64,000 nucleotides of DNA from Lacrimispora algidixylanolytica (GTDB taxonomy: Bacteria > Bacillota > Clostridia > Lachnospirales > Lachnospiraceae), in contig NZ_MCIA01000013.1 in the NCBI RefSeq assembly GCF_003609635.1, positions 62,001 through 126,000 of the forward strand, in the 5' to 3' direction. Position numbers and translations under genes: made by a program. A model generated the notes under the pieces. That model did no database searches, was not told the DNA's origin, and worked only from the letters and a program-made list of their open reading frames with translations. Positions 10,155-19,717 of this stretch are shown piece by piece (the first letter of the stretch is position 1; the number at the start of each line of letters is the position of its first letter).

Positions 10155-10431
10155 GTCCTTTTTTTATTTTTATCTTTTCCCAGAATCGTATTTACGATGT
10201 CTGTTAGGTCCTGCAAGACCTCTGTAAAAAGACAATTTATTAGGATAAATAAAGGGTAAATTCTTTCATTATACGTATCTTATTCTATTATAAATATGCT
10301 TATCTAAATTATACATATTATTTTAAAAACATATATTTTTTACGTTTCTTTATTTAATTATCAATTCCAATGCTTTTTGCGTTATTTGTAAACTTTTGTA
10401 TTAATTTTGGTAGAACCCCGGATTCTATGCG

Positions 10432-10460
10432 TTGATTTTCTCATCTTAATTGATTATAAT
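10432..10460 (+). promoter_or_regulatory. Promoter of the PHP gene
   Basis: -35 TTGATT (10432-10437), 17 bases, -10 TATAAT (10455-10460), 26 bases before the start codon. The rest of the 10155-10431 gap is AT-rich with nothing else I can name. Confidence 0.75.
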
Positions 10461-10486
10461 GAACTTACTTTTGAAAGGAGACCTTC

Positions 10487-11284
10487 ATGCTGCCAGATTA
10501 TCATTTTCATACCATTTTTTCAGGAGACTCCGATACACCGGTGAGGGAGCAGTTAGACCAGGCCATCCTACTTGGAATGAAATCCCTTTGTGTCACAGAT
10601 CACCATGACTTTGATGTGGATTCTCCCATTGATTTTAATTTGAATTTAGACCGGTATTTTGAAACCATGATTGGGTTAAGAGAAGAATATAAGAACAGAC
10701 TAGATCTTCGCATAGGAATTGAACTTGGACTTCAAACTCATCTGGAAGAATATTTTAAAGACCTGGAGTCAGCCTATCCTTTGGATTTTGTGATCGGTTC
10801 CACGCATTTTGTTGATGGCAAGGATGCCGCATATTCTGAATTTTTCCAAGGCAGAACGGAGGAAGAAGCATATCTTCACTATTTCCAGGTCACACTAGAT
10901 AATGTAAAGAACGTAAGCACTTATGATGTTGCTGGTCATTTGGATTATATCGTCCGATATGGTCCAAACAAAGCAGATTTCTATAATTACCACACATACC
11001 AGGATATTATAGATGAAATTCTAAAAGCCATCATTGAAAAAGGCAAAGGAATTGAGTGCAATACGGCCGGGTTCCGAAAAGGAATTCATCAGTCTAATCC
11101 AGGTCAGGAAGTTTTAAAACGTTATAAGGAACTAGGCGGAGAAATCATCACCATTGGTTCTGATGCCCACGTCTCGAAGGATCTTGGTGCAGACTTTATA
11201 AAAGCAAAAGAACTGTTACGTTTGGTTGGATTTGACTATTATACGGAATTTAAAGAACGAAGGCCAGAATTTAAGCCTTTATAA
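10487..11284 (+). CDS. PHP-domain phosphatase, histidinol-phosphatase (HisK) type
   Basis: 265-residue PHP-fold metal phosphoesterase. Metal-binding strings are all visible: DYHFHT at 3-8, VTDHHDFD near 36-43, GIELGLQ, GSTHF, AGHLDYI and GSDAH near the C-terminus. This pattern and length fit histidinol-phosphatases of the HisK type, the eighth step of histidine synthesis, but no his gene is nearby and the family also includes other phosphatases. GAAAGGAG lies 8 bases before the ATG. The downstream serine dehydratase genes begin 29 bases later and may be co-transcribed. Confidence 0.85.
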   Translation: MLPDYHFHTIFSGDSDTPVREQLDQAILLGMKSLCVTDHHDFDVDSPIDFNLNLDRYFETMIGLREEYKNRLDLRIGIELGLQTHLEEYFKDLESAYPLDFVIGSTHFVDGKDAAYSEFFQGRTEEEAYLHYFQVTLDNVKNVSTYDVAGHLDYIVRYGPNKADFYNYHTYQDIIDEILKAIIEKGKGIECNTAGFRKGIHQSNPGQEVLKRYKELGGEIITIGSDAHVSKDLGADFIKAKELLRLVGFDYYTEFKERRPEFKPL

Positions 11285-11313
11285 ACATAAGAAATACAGA
11301 ATTGGAGAAAATT

Positions 11314-11973
11314 ATGAATGTATTTGACATCGTAGGCCCTGTTATGATAGGTCCTTCCAGCTCACATACTGCTGGGGCTTCCAGAATTGGGAAAACTGCC
11401 GCTATGCTTTTGGGTGCCCCTGTTGCAAAAGCAGACATCCTCTTTCATGGCTCCTTTGCAAAAACATATCGGGGACACGGCACAGATAAAGCCATTGTTG
11501 GTGGCATCTTGAAATTAGACCCTTGGGATCCTGGTATTAGAACTAGCATTGAGACTGCAAAGGAAATGGGCATTGAAATTATCTTTCGAACCGGAACCAT
11601 TGAAAATGCTCATCCGAATTCAGCCCTTATTACGTTGACCTCCCAAAAGGGAAAGACCATTTCCGTACAAGGTGCTTCCATTGGGGGCGGTAACATCGTC
11701 ATCACCAAAGTAAACGACATGGAAGTTTATTTCACAGGGCAAAAGACCACTTTGATCGTTATGCACCAGGATGTACCTGGAATCATTGCCCATGTTACAG
11801 GTCTGGTGGCAGCAGGAAATGCAAACATCTGCAACTTCCGCTTAAACAGAGAAGAAAAAGGAGGTCTGGCTATCATGACCCTTGAAATGGATTCTGATTT
11901 TGATGCATCTTTTATCAGCCAGATTAAGGCCATTCCTTTTGTATATAATACCATCTTATTAAAATTAAACTGA
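11314..11973 (+). CDS. sdaAB: L-serine dehydratase beta subunit
   Basis: With SdaAA forms an oxygen-sensitive [4Fe-4S] enzyme that deaminates serine to pyruvate and ammonia. 219 residues from ATG at 11314, chosen because GGAG lies 6 bases upstream; an in-frame TTG at 11302 overlaps that site. Visible: the DIVGPVMIGPSSSHTAGA start typical of the beta domain, RGHGTD, and a C-terminal ACT-like domain (about 145-219). Stop is 50 bases before sdaAA, the normal two-gene clostridial order. Confidence 0.95.
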   Translation: MNVFDIVGPVMIGPSSSHTAGASRIGKTAAMLLGAPVAKADILFHGSFAKTYRGHGTDKAIVGGILKLDPWDPGIRTSIETAKEMGIEIIFRTGTIENAHPNSALITLTSQKGKTISVQGASIGGGNIVITKVNDMEVYFTGQKTTLIVMHQDVPGIIAHVTGLVAAGNANICNFRLNREEKGGLAIMTLEMDSDFDASFISQIKAIPFVYNTILLKLN

Positions 11974-12023
11974 TCCCTATCTATATCAGCATCCATAGGA
12001 AAACAGTCATCTAGGAGAAACTC

Positions 12024-12902
12024 ATGAAACTTAAATATAATTCTGTGGAAGAACTGGTAAACGCCGCTCTCTCTTCCAATCAAAAGATATCACAAATCGT
12101 TCTTACGGAACAGGCGGAAGATATGGAACTTACTGAGGAAGCAGTCTATGCGACCATGGAAAGAAGCTTTGATGTTATGAGGCAGTCTGTGGAAAATGGA
12201 ATGGAGAAAGATCTTCGCTCCCCCAGCGGTTTATCCGGTGGCGCAGCCGCAAAGTTAAAGCAAGCAGTGGATGAAGGTCGCAACCATTATGGCCATCTTC
12301 TAGGCAATGCCATCAGCATGGCTCTCGCGGTTACCGAATATAACTCCTGTATGGGACAGATTGTGGCTGCACCAACGGCAGGTTCTTGCGGTGTCATTCC
12401 TGCTGCGCTGATTTCTGTTTTAGAAGAATACAATCTTCCAAAAAAAGAGATCGTCATGTCACTGTTTACGGCCTCTGCCATCGGCATGGTCATTGCTAAG
12501 GTCGCAAGCATCGCTGGAGCCGAGGGAGGTTGTCAAGCGGAGGTAGGCTCTGCATCTGCCATGGCAGCTGCAGCTCTTACTGAAATATTTGACGGTACTC
12601 CAGAAATGATATCTGATAGCTGTGCCATCGCTTTAAAAAACACCATGGGACTGGTCTGTGACCCAGTTGCCGGTCTAGTAGAAGTCCCCTGTATCAAGCG
12701 AAATGCCATGGGAGTTGCCAACGCCTTTACCGCTTCCGAGTTAGCTCTGGCTGGTATTAAAAGTGTTATCCCCGCAGATGAAGTTATCGTAGCTATGAAG
12801 AAGGTGGGGGATCAGATGTCTCCTTCCCTTAGGGAAACTGCAGAAGGGGGTCTCGCGGCCACGCCTACAGGATGCAGACTCTGCAAAAAAATCTTCGGAT
12901 AG
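12024..12902 (+). CDS. sdaAA: L-serine dehydratase alpha subunit
   Basis: Catalytic subunit carrying the Fe-S cluster. 292 residues. Conserved strings: SGLSGG, APTAGSCGVIPAAL, GAEGGCQAEVGSASAM, CDPVAGLVEVPCIKRN and the terminal GCRLCKK, which together supply the cluster cysteines. ATG is preceded by TAGGAGAA. The pair ends in a strong shared terminator. Serine breakdown fits an amino-acid fermenting anaerobe. Confidence 0.96.
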   Translation: MKLKYNSVEELVNAALSSNQKISQIVLTEQAEDMELTEEAVYATMERSFDVMRQSVENGMEKDLRSPSGLSGGAAAKLKQAVDEGRNHYGHLLGNAISMALAVTEYNSCMGQIVAAPTAGSCGVIPAALISVLEEYNLPKKEIVMSLFTASAIGMVIAKVASIAGAEGGCQAEVGSASAMAAAALTEIFDGTPEMISDSCAIALKNTMGLVCDPVAGLVEVPCIKRNAMGVANAFTASELALAGIKSVIPADEVIVAMKKVGDQMSPSLRETAEGGLAATPTGCRLCKKIFG

Positions 12903-12923
12903 TCAGATACATGTACAGATAGA

Positions 12924-12974
12924 AAAGCCTGCTGGAATCAGGAGCTTTTAGATGCTCCTAAGCCAGCAGGCTTT
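12924..12974. terminator. Bidirectional terminator between sdaAA and argH
   Basis: Arms AAAGCCTGCTGG and CCAGCAGGCTTT (12 bp, perfect) with an inner GGAGC/GCTCC stem. T-rich tail on the plus strand (TTTATTGTTTATT) and a TTTTCT run on the minus strand. Confidence 0.88.
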
Positions 12975-12991
12975 ATTGTTTATTTATTCTA

Positions 12992-14365
12992 TTACTGTTC
13001 CAATTTCTTTTTGTAAATCTCTATTACCTTCTTCATGGCCTCTTGTCCTGGCGCACCAATGGTCATTCTTTTTTCTACACAGGTTTTTAAGCTGATGGCT
13101 TCAAAAATATCCTGTTCAAATACCGGACTGATTGCCTTATATTCTTCTAGAGTCATATCATCAAGTGCAATTCCCTTTTCAATACAGAACAGAACCAATT
13201 GCCCAACGACTCCATGAGCGTCTCTAAAAGCGACACCGTGATTTACCAAATAATCTGCTGCATCAGTAGCATTGGTAAAGCCATTCTTTGCACTTGCCTC
13301 CATCACATCCTTACGGAAGGACATGGAAGAAATCATGCCTGTAAAGAGAGCCAGACAGCCTTTTACCGTATCAATGGCATCAAAAGTAAGTTCCTTATCT
13401 TCCTGCATATCCTTATTATAAGCAAGAGGAATTCCCTTCATGGTAGTGAGCATGGAAACAAGCGCTCCATACACCCTTCCTGCCTTACCGCGAATCAGCT
13501 CAGCAATGTCTGGATTCTTCTTCTGAGGCATAATACTACTGCCCGTGCTGTAGGAATCATCAATCTCTACGAACCGGTATTCATTGGTGTTCCAGATGAT
13601 AATCTCCTCACAAAATCTGCTTAAATGCATGGCAATGGTAGACAAAGCACTTAAGAGTTCAATGAGATAGTCTCTGTCAGCTACAGAATCCATACTATTT
13701 AAGGTAGGACCTGCAAAACCAAGAAGCGTTGCCGTGTATTCTCGGTCTAAGGGATAGGTCGTTCCAGCAAGCGCACCAGAGCCTAAAGGACAGTAGTTCA
13801 TCCTGTTTCTGATATCAGATAGACGGGAGAAATCTCTGTCAAACATCTCAAAGTAAGCGCCGATATGGTGGGCAAGCGTAATTGGCTGAGCCTTCTGCAA
13901 ATGGGTAAATCCAGGCATATAAGTATCGATATGCTCCTCCATTACCTTTATAAGTTCTGTTAAAAGTCCTTTTACCAGACCAGATAATTCATCGATCTCG
14001 TCTCTTGTATAAAGCTTCATATCAAGGGCTACCTGATCATTTCGGCTGCGTCCAGTATGAAGGCGCTTTCCAGCTTCTCCAATCCGTTCTGTCAAAACAG
14101 CCTCAACAAAAGAATGAATATCTTCATGCTCTGCTGTAATTTCAAGAATTCCATTTTCAAGGTCTTCCCGTATTCCCAAAAGTCCGTTTACAATGGCATC
14201 CTTGTCTTCTTCTGTAAGGATTCCCTGCTTTGCAAGCATTTTCACGTGAGCCATGCTGCCTTCAATATCCTGATGATAGAATTTCTGGTCAAAGGATATG
14301 GATGCGTTAAAGTTGTGTACCAGCTGGTTGGTTTCTTTTGTGAAGCGTCCGCCCCATAATTTCAT
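12992..14365 (-). CDS. argH: Argininosuccinate lyase
   Basis: Last step of arginine synthesis: argininosuccinate to arginine and fumarate. 457 residues from ATG at 14365, chosen because GAGGAG lies 8 bases upstream; a TTG two codons earlier is less likely. Visible: the start KLWGGRF, the HTGRSRNDQ motif, the tetramer-site string THLQKAQP and the superfamily signature GSSIMPQKKNPD with the catalytic serine loop. No other arg gene is nearby, in particular no argG. Confidence 0.97.
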   Translation of the reverse strand: MKLWGGRFTKETNQLVHNFNASISFDQKFYHQDIEGSMAHVKMLAKQGILTEEDKDAIVNGLLGIREDLENGILEITAEHEDIHSFVEAVLTERIGEAGKRLHTGRSRNDQVALDMKLYTRDEIDELSGLVKGLLTELIKVMEEHIDTYMPGFTHLQKAQPITLAHHIGAYFEMFDRDFSRLSDIRNRMNYCPLGSGALAGTTYPLDREYTATLLGFAGPTLNSMDSVADRDYLIELLSALSTIAMHLSRFCEEIIIWNTNEYRFVEIDDSYSTGSSIMPQKKNPDIAELIRGKAGRVYGALVSMLTTMKGIPLAYNKDMQEDKELTFDAIDTVKGCLALFTGMISSMSFRKDVMEASAKNGFTNATDAADYLVNHGVAFRDAHGVVGQLVLFCIEKGIALDDMTLEEYKAISPVFEQDIFEAISLKTCVEKRMTIGAPGQEAMKKVIEIYKKKLEQ

Positions 14366-14388
14366 AATCAAATCTCCTCTTTTCGCTG

Positions 14389-17271
14389 TTAGTTAATCGA
14401 ATGTACCCGCATCGGTTGTTTTTTCTTTCTTCCTAAGGAGATGCCTGCAATTACAAGAAGAATCAGGATACTTCCTAATGTAATGCCTCCGCCAAGTTTT
14501 AGACCTTGAGGCATGTATTCTAGTTTAATCTCATGCGCACCTTCCGTCATGTGCACACTTAAAAAGGTATCAAATACTTTATAAGATTCCACTTTCTTAC
14601 CGTCTACATAGATGGTCCAGCCTTTGTCATATGGAATGCTTAGGAACAAAAGACCTGCTCGATTGGCATCCACAGTACCCTTAATCTGGGTATCCGACCA
14701 TTTGGTAAGCTTTAAGGAATTTTTACTTAAGATATCAGAAACAGACTTAAGTCCGTCTGGGTTAAAACGATAGGCAACTGCAATCAGATCTTGCTCATTG
14801 TCTTCGTTGTTAATGGTGACCTTATCACCTGCCTTAGCAGTTCCAAGCTCCAGTAAATATCCCCGGCTTACGTTATCAAAGCTTTTTGACCTTTCACCGA
14901 TAAATGCATTTACCTTTTCCACTTTCTTATTGCTCACATAGACGTAATAATCTCCCTCGTCCTGAGCCGTAAAGGAAAAACTGGTTCCCTTAATCTCGCT
15001 GGGCACTTCGGTCAGTACCGGACTGGCACCTAGCACTACGGAAAGATCATTTTGTACTTCTGCTGGATTGGTAAGATTCAACTGCCAGTTATTCTCCACG
15101 TCATAAGGTACCATAAATCCCAAAGACATGGCATAGGTATTCTGTCGCAGGTACATATCTTCTTCGTTAGAAACTGGAGTCGAGATCGTGTCACTAGCCT
15201 CTGTTTCATCTTGGTAAAGAGCATATTTCACTGCAAAAAGAGCATCCACTAGAGGTGTACTTCCTGTAATGCTATAAGCATTGGTAGAACTTTCACATCC
15301 AAGCTTTTTAAAGAACTTAGAAAGGTCCGCATTGGCTGTGGAGGAAAACAGGGATACCGTTGGAAAGTTGAGCCATGCCCCATCATTCTTGGTCTTACGG
15401 TTCACCTTTTCTACCCGGTAAAAGGAGTCGTTTGGCATCAGACTGGAAGTCAATTTAGTTGCTGACTCGTTATCTTTTACATAACTGGTCCGGCTGGTAG
15501 TCGTCACACTGGTTACAGTTGTATTTACCGCGGCTTCTAAAGCCACAACTCCAAGTGCAACCAAAACCAATACATTTTTATTAATTCCCTTTTGATAGAG
15601 GTTAATTAGCCCCGCATAAGCCCCAAGGAATAAAAGAGCCACATAAAAGATAGAAAAGTGATAAGCATCGTCAGTTATCAATTTCTGAGCCAATAATACA
15701 AAGATTACAGAAGCAAAAAATGCCATCACTACGTGTTTCCACTTGGTCTCATAAAGATGGATATATGCATGGTAGCACACCATCAGCATAATGAAAATAT
15801 AAATAAAGGATTGTCTGCATGGAAGGCTGTTTGGATAATGAAAGCCATGCCATATAAAATTCAAAATATTAAAGGAAAAGCTTGCATAGAAAAAGAGAAT
15901 CAAGGAACACATAACAATCTTTTCTTTTTTACCAATCTTTGAGCTGACCAGATATAACAGGAAAAACATTAAAACCGCAACTCCGCAGTATATATTAGGC
16001 CAATGATCCAGTCCAATCTCCGTTTCTACCGCTGGCAGATGTCTGGCGATCATATCAAATATGGAGAAATAAGAACTTATGGTCTGAGGAAAATTCAAAT
16101 CACTGGAAGCAGTCATCTGAAGCGCATATATCTCTGGCAGCAGGACAACCGCAGAAAGACCTCCAGCCAAAAGCGAAAACAGGGCAAAATGACCTGTATT
16201 TATAAAGATGTTCTTCCATGGGCGTTTTCCCTCTAAGATAAGAAGAACTACAAAATAAAAGACCATAAAAATACATATCATAATCGATATGTAATAATTC
16301 GATATAATAGATAACCCTAGTGTTATACAATATAGAAAGCATCTTCTTTCTTTTACCAGTCTCTCAAGTCCCAGCATGATCAATGGGAACAACAGAATGC
16401 AATCCAGCCACATGATATTCCAGCTATAAGCCGCCATATAACCAGACAGGGCATAGAAGATACCAAAGAATGCAATTCCAAAATCATTGGTTTTAAAATG
16501 TTTTCTCAAATACCAAGAAAAGCTTAATCCAGATAGACCGATTTTAAACACGATCATATAGGTCATAAACTCAATGACGGAATCTTTGGGACAGAAAATC
16601 AACAGCCAGTTTAAAGGGCTTGCCAAGTAATAAGAATAAAGGGCAGCGAAATTCACTCCCATTCCAATATTCCAGCTATATAAAAGGCTTCCCCCATGGG
16701 TTAGCTTGTACTGAAACTCAGAAAAAAACGGTGCATACTGGTGATACATATCCGTCCGTAAAAAGCTTTCTTCTCCAAATGGAAAAATTCCTCTCTGGGC
16801 AAATATAATAACCATAATAACCATAGGCACAAAAAAAGCTGCTAACAATCCATCAGCAGGCCGCACTAAGGAAGCTCCTTTCGCCCCTTTTTCATGGAAT
16901 GCAGATCGTTTTTTTAAGAAACGGCCTCTTCGTTCTGGAAAAACGGCTTCATCTTCCTTTGGCGTTTCTTCTATTATAATATCTTCTTCAATGTCCTCTT
17001 CTTCGTATAAATCATCTAAAGTCATCTCAGGTTCTTCCATATCAGGAAGCTCTTCTTCACCATCATAGAGCTCCTCCATCCCTTCCACAGGAACGATTAA
17101 ATGGATCTTTGGAGGTTCCATAAAATCCGGTTCTATCTTTTGTTTCATCGCGTTAATATCGTTCTCTTTCAAACCTGTTTCCCCTGCTGTATCTTTATTT
17201 TCGTCTGATGTTATCTTTAGCATATCCTCTAGTTCTTTTGATATCTTCTCAATTTCGTCATCATGCTCCAT
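14389..17271 (-). CDS. YfhO-family multi-pass membrane protein
   Basis: 960-residue integral membrane protein of the YfhO family, thought to modify envelope glycopolymers (YfhO of Bacillus glycosylates lipoteichoic acid). Seen: an acidic cytoplasmic N-terminus of about 125 residues rich in E and D, then a dozen or so membrane helices (about 130-620), an extracytoplasmic C-terminal domain with beta-strand character, and a last membrane helix followed by RKKK. The motif WNIGMGVNFAALYSYYLASP near 200-220 is typical of the family. The gtrA gene 15 bases upstream supports a glycosylation role. The long acidic extension is unusual compared with Bacillus YfhO. Confidence 0.88.
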   Translation of the reverse strand: MEHDDEIEKISKELEDMLKITSDENKDTAGETGLKENDINAMKQKIEPDFMEPPKIHLIVPVEGMEELYDGEEELPDMEEPEMTLDDLYEEEDIEEDIIIEETPKEDEAVFPERRGRFLKKRSAFHEKGAKGASLVRPADGLLAAFFVPMVIMVIIFAQRGIFPFGEESFLRTDMYHQYAPFFSEFQYKLTHGGSLLYSWNIGMGVNFAALYSYYLASPLNWLLIFCPKDSVIEFMTYMIVFKIGLSGLSFSWYLRKHFKTNDFGIAFFGIFYALSGYMAAYSWNIMWLDCILLFPLIMLGLERLVKERRCFLYCITLGLSIISNYYISIMICIFMVFYFVVLLILEGKRPWKNIFINTGHFALFSLLAGGLSAVVLLPEIYALQMTASSDLNFPQTISSYFSIFDMIARHLPAVETEIGLDHWPNIYCGVAVLMFFLLYLVSSKIGKKEKIVMCSLILFFYASFSFNILNFIWHGFHYPNSLPCRQSFIYIFIMLMVCYHAYIHLYETKWKHVVMAFFASVIFVLLAQKLITDDAYHFSIFYVALLFLGAYAGLINLYQKGINKNVLVLVALGVVALEAAVNTTVTSVTTTSRTSYVKDNESATKLTSSLMPNDSFYRVEKVNRKTKNDGAWLNFPTVSLFSSTANADLSKFFKKLGCESSTNAYSITGSTPLVDALFAVKYALYQDETEASDTISTPVSNEEDMYLRQNTYAMSLGFMVPYDVENNWQLNLTNPAEVQNDLSVVLGASPVLTEVPSEIKGTSFSFTAQDEGDYYVYVSNKKVEKVNAFIGERSKSFDNVSRGYLLELGTAKAGDKVTINNEDNEQDLIAVAYRFNPDGLKSVSDILSKNSLKLTKWSDTQIKGTVDANRAGLLFLSIPYDKGWTIYVDGKKVESYKVFDTFLSVHMTEGAHEIKLEYMPQGLKLGGGITLGSILILLVIAGISLGRKKKQPMRVHSIN

Positions 17272-17286
17272 TTCATTTACCTCTCT

Positions 17287-17712
17287 TTACAGGGGTTTTT
17301 CCTCACTTTTTCGGAATATGAAAAGTTTGCTGAATACATAGTTTGCTACCACTACGACTACGGACACCAGTACTTTACTTACATACTCACCCATATTGAG
17401 CCAGGAAACCATAATCACCATTAGAACCAATTCCATCACGCCTGACACTACTCTGCATGCGGTAAAGGATATCACTTCCTTTATCAAGTAGCCCAAATGC
17501 ATGTTATAGCTTTGAAAAACAAAAATTTTATTGACTACATAGGCAAACAGAACCGATACTACCCAGGCTGCTGCTGTTGCGATGCGATAATCTATGCCGG
17601 TCTTTACCATCGAACCATAGAATACCCAGTTCACGAGGGTTGTCAAAACTCCAAATATCAAATAAGAAATGACTTCACGGCTCATGAGCTTACGCCATAT
17701 TTTTTTTAACAT
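17287..17712 (-). CDS. GtrA family membrane protein
   Basis: 141 residues with four predicted membrane helices and the family string FGVLTTLVNW near 21-30. GtrA-like proteins are proposed to move lipid-linked sugars across the membrane for surface glycosylation. It directly precedes the YfhO-like gene (15-base gap), fitting a shared job in decorating wall polymers. ATG is preceded by GGAG. Confidence 0.9.
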   Translation of the reverse strand: MLKKIWRKLMSREVISYLIFGVLTTLVNWVFYGSMVKTGIDYRIATAAAWVVSVLFAYVVNKIFVFQSYNMHLGYLIKEVISFTACRVVSGVMELVLMVIMVSWLNMGEYVSKVLVSVVVVVANYVFSKLFIFRKSEEKPL

Positions 17713-17779
17713 TTCTTTTTCTCCTGTAAATTTACATTTCCTCTATTGTATTATAAGGAAGAAAAAATGTAAAGGGTAT

Positions 17780-18781
17780 CTAAGGCTTGACTTCCAGAAA
17801 CTCTTTGGCTCCATCTGAGTAGTAAACCTCATAATCATCGGTGATAAATATCCCATAAACACCATCTAAGGAATTGATTAATTTAAGTCCTCCCTCAAGT
17901 CCCTGGGAAAAACATGCCGTTGTAAGACCATCTGCATCACCGGAGATTTTAGTTATGATAGTGACGGATACAAGTCCATTATGAAAGGGGTAACCTGTCT
18001 TAGGATCCAAAAGGTGATGATAATTAACTCCATCCTTGATAAAATGGCGTTCATATACACCAGAGGAAACCACAGACATATCCTTTATATTAAGCGTCTC
18101 TATGGTCTCATTCCGATCTGCGAAGGGCTTTTGAAGACCGACTTTAAATGGTGTCCCATCTGGCTTTTCTCCGACACAAAGCACATTACCACCTAAATTA
18201 ATAATTGCACTTTTTACCCCCTGTTCCAAAAGATAATCCTTTAGCCGATCTGCAATATACCCTTTGGCAATGGCACCAAAATCAAGAGTGGTATCCGGAG
18301 ATAAAAAGGTAAGACTGTTTTCTTCCAGCTTTAAATTCCTGTAATCCACCTTTTTTACATCCTTTTTAATTTCTTCTTCCGAAGGAATGACAGGATTTTG
18401 AGATGTAAAGTTCCATAAGGAAGATAAAGGTTCAATTGTGATGTCAAATCCGCCATTTGACAGTTTAGAGAGATACTCTGCCCTGGTAATAAGATTCTTT
18501 AAATCATCCGATACTGTCATTGTCTGCTGATTCGATGGTCTGTGATTTAACTTATAAACCTCACTGCCTTCTAAGGTCTTGCTTAAGATGTTTTCATAAG
18601 AGCGGCATAATTCCAGACAACCCTCTAATATTTTAGGATCATCTTTATCGTAGATTGTCACTGTAACATAGGTATTTAACAGAAACCCAGATTTAGAAAT
18701 AGGTTCTATCTTTCGATTGCATCCGGAAAGTACCAAAGCCGCCATCACTGCTATAAAAAGGAGCATTTTCCCTTTTATCAT
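17780..18781 (-). CDS. apbE: FAD:protein FMN transferase, ApbE lipoprotein
   Basis: Attaches FMN covalently to extracytoplasmic flavoproteins such as Rnf/Nqr subunits. 333 residues with a lipoprotein signal ending LVLSGC, so it is membrane-anchored outside the cell. Visible: GAIAKGYIADRL, the NLGGNVL core and SSGVYERHF, DPKTGYPF and the late DADGLTTACF metal/FAD motif. Its ATG overlaps the stop of the cbiK-like gene by 4 bases, so the two are translationally coupled. No Rnf genes are in the window. Confidence 0.93.
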   Translation of the reverse strand: MIKGKMLLFIAVMAALVLSGCNRKIEPISKSGFLLNTYVTVTIYDKDDPKILEGCLELCRSYENILSKTLEGSEVYKLNHRPSNQQTMTVSDDLKNLITRAEYLSKLSNGGFDITIEPLSSLWNFTSQNPVIPSEEEIKKDVKKVDYRNLKLEENSLTFLSPDTTLDFGAIAKGYIADRLKDYLLEQGVKSAIINLGGNVLCVGEKPDGTPFKVGLQKPFADRNETIETLNIKDMSVVSSGVYERHFIKDGVNYHHLLDPKTGYPFHNGLVSVTIITKISGDADGLTTACFSQGLEGGLKLINSLDGVYGIFITDDYEVYYSDGAKEFLEVKP

Positions 18782-19575
18782 TCCACTTCCTCCATCTCAC
18801 CCTTTGCTTCCATTGCATGGTCAACTAAGATCTGGCAAACACCACTTAATTCTCCCATACCTTTTAAACGACAGATTACTTGATACCCTTCTTCTTCTAA
18901 CTGTGTCTTCCAGGAATCGTCTTCTTCTCCTGCCATGTCGTTGTGGGCGTGGTCGCCACATACAATCATAAGGGGCTGAAGCACAATGCGTGTGGAATCC
19001 GTCTTTTTTACTTGTTCCATAATATCCTGAAAGGTAGGTTCTGCTTCTACTGTACCAATATGGTATCGGTCAAATTCTCTTCTAGAAAAAACACCTGCCA
19101 GTCGTTCATACGCTTCGTTGGCTACATGTTCCGTTCCATGACCCATAAATATGATTTCCGTTCCTGCCTCATCGTATTCTCTGGTATCGTCTGTAAGAAT
19201 CGTGGTGAGTCTTTCATAATCTTTCTCTGTTGATAACAGAGGTTTTCCACAGATAATCGTTTTAAATTGATCTTTATACTCCTCCACAGCAGAAAACATG
19301 CGGTCATTTTCCTCTCCCCCCATTACCAGGGTGGGTTGGACTAATACATGAGTATATCCTTCCTTATATAACTTTTCCAGCGCTTCAGAAACGCCATCTA
19401 TTTCTATTCCATCTCTATTTTTAAGAATCCCAATAATAATCCGACTGGTAAATGCTCTGCGCATTTCAAAGCCTTTTAATTCATCTTTGATTGCCTGTTC
19501 AATGGACTCAATTGTTTTTCTTCTGCTATCATGATAGGTTGTACCAAAACTAACTACTAAAACCGCTTTTTTCAT
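18778..19575 (-). CDS. cbiK: Anaerobic cobaltochelatase, CbiK/CbiX type
   Basis: Inserts cobalt into sirohydrochlorin (or its precorrin-2 form) in oxygen-independent cobalamin synthesis. 265 residues, the CbiK two-domain length. Seen: SFGTTYHDSR at the N-terminus, GHGTEH near 145 and GDHAHNDMAG near 207, which bring the metal-binding histidines. No signal peptide. It is followed by apbE with a 4-base overlap. No other cobalamin gene is present here, so a role in sirohaem iron insertion cannot be excluded. Confidence 0.9.
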   Translation of the reverse strand: MKKAVLVVSFGTTYHDSRRKTIESIEQAIKDELKGFEMRRAFTSRIIIGILKNRDGIEIDGVSEALEKLYKEGYTHVLVQPTLVMGGEENDRMFSAVEEYKDQFKTIICGKPLLSTEKDYERLTTILTDDTREYDEAGTEIIFMGHGTEHVANEAYERLAGVFSRREFDRYHIGTVEAEPTFQDIMEQVKKTDSTRIVLQPLMIVCGDHAHNDMAGEEDDSWKTQLEEEGYQVICRLKGMGELSGVCQILVDHAMEAKGEMEEVE

Positions 19576-19656
19576 CTTATTCTCCTATATGTATATCTTT
19601 TTCCTGATTACCATATCACAGATGAATTTTACTGTCAAACTGCTTTTCACGCACCA

Positions 19657-19686
19657 TAGGCGCAAAACCAAACGGTTTTGCGCCTA
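19657..19686. repeat. Perfect 13-bp hairpin without U tract
   Basis: Arms TAGGCGCAAAACC and GGTTTTGCGCCTA around an AAAC loop, 31 bases after the alcohol dehydrogenase stop. No T run follows on either strand, so it may protect the mRNA 3' end or be a weak terminator. Confidence 0.6.
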
Positions 19687-19717
19687 CGACTCACATTGCA
19701 TTCATTTTAGGAGATTA

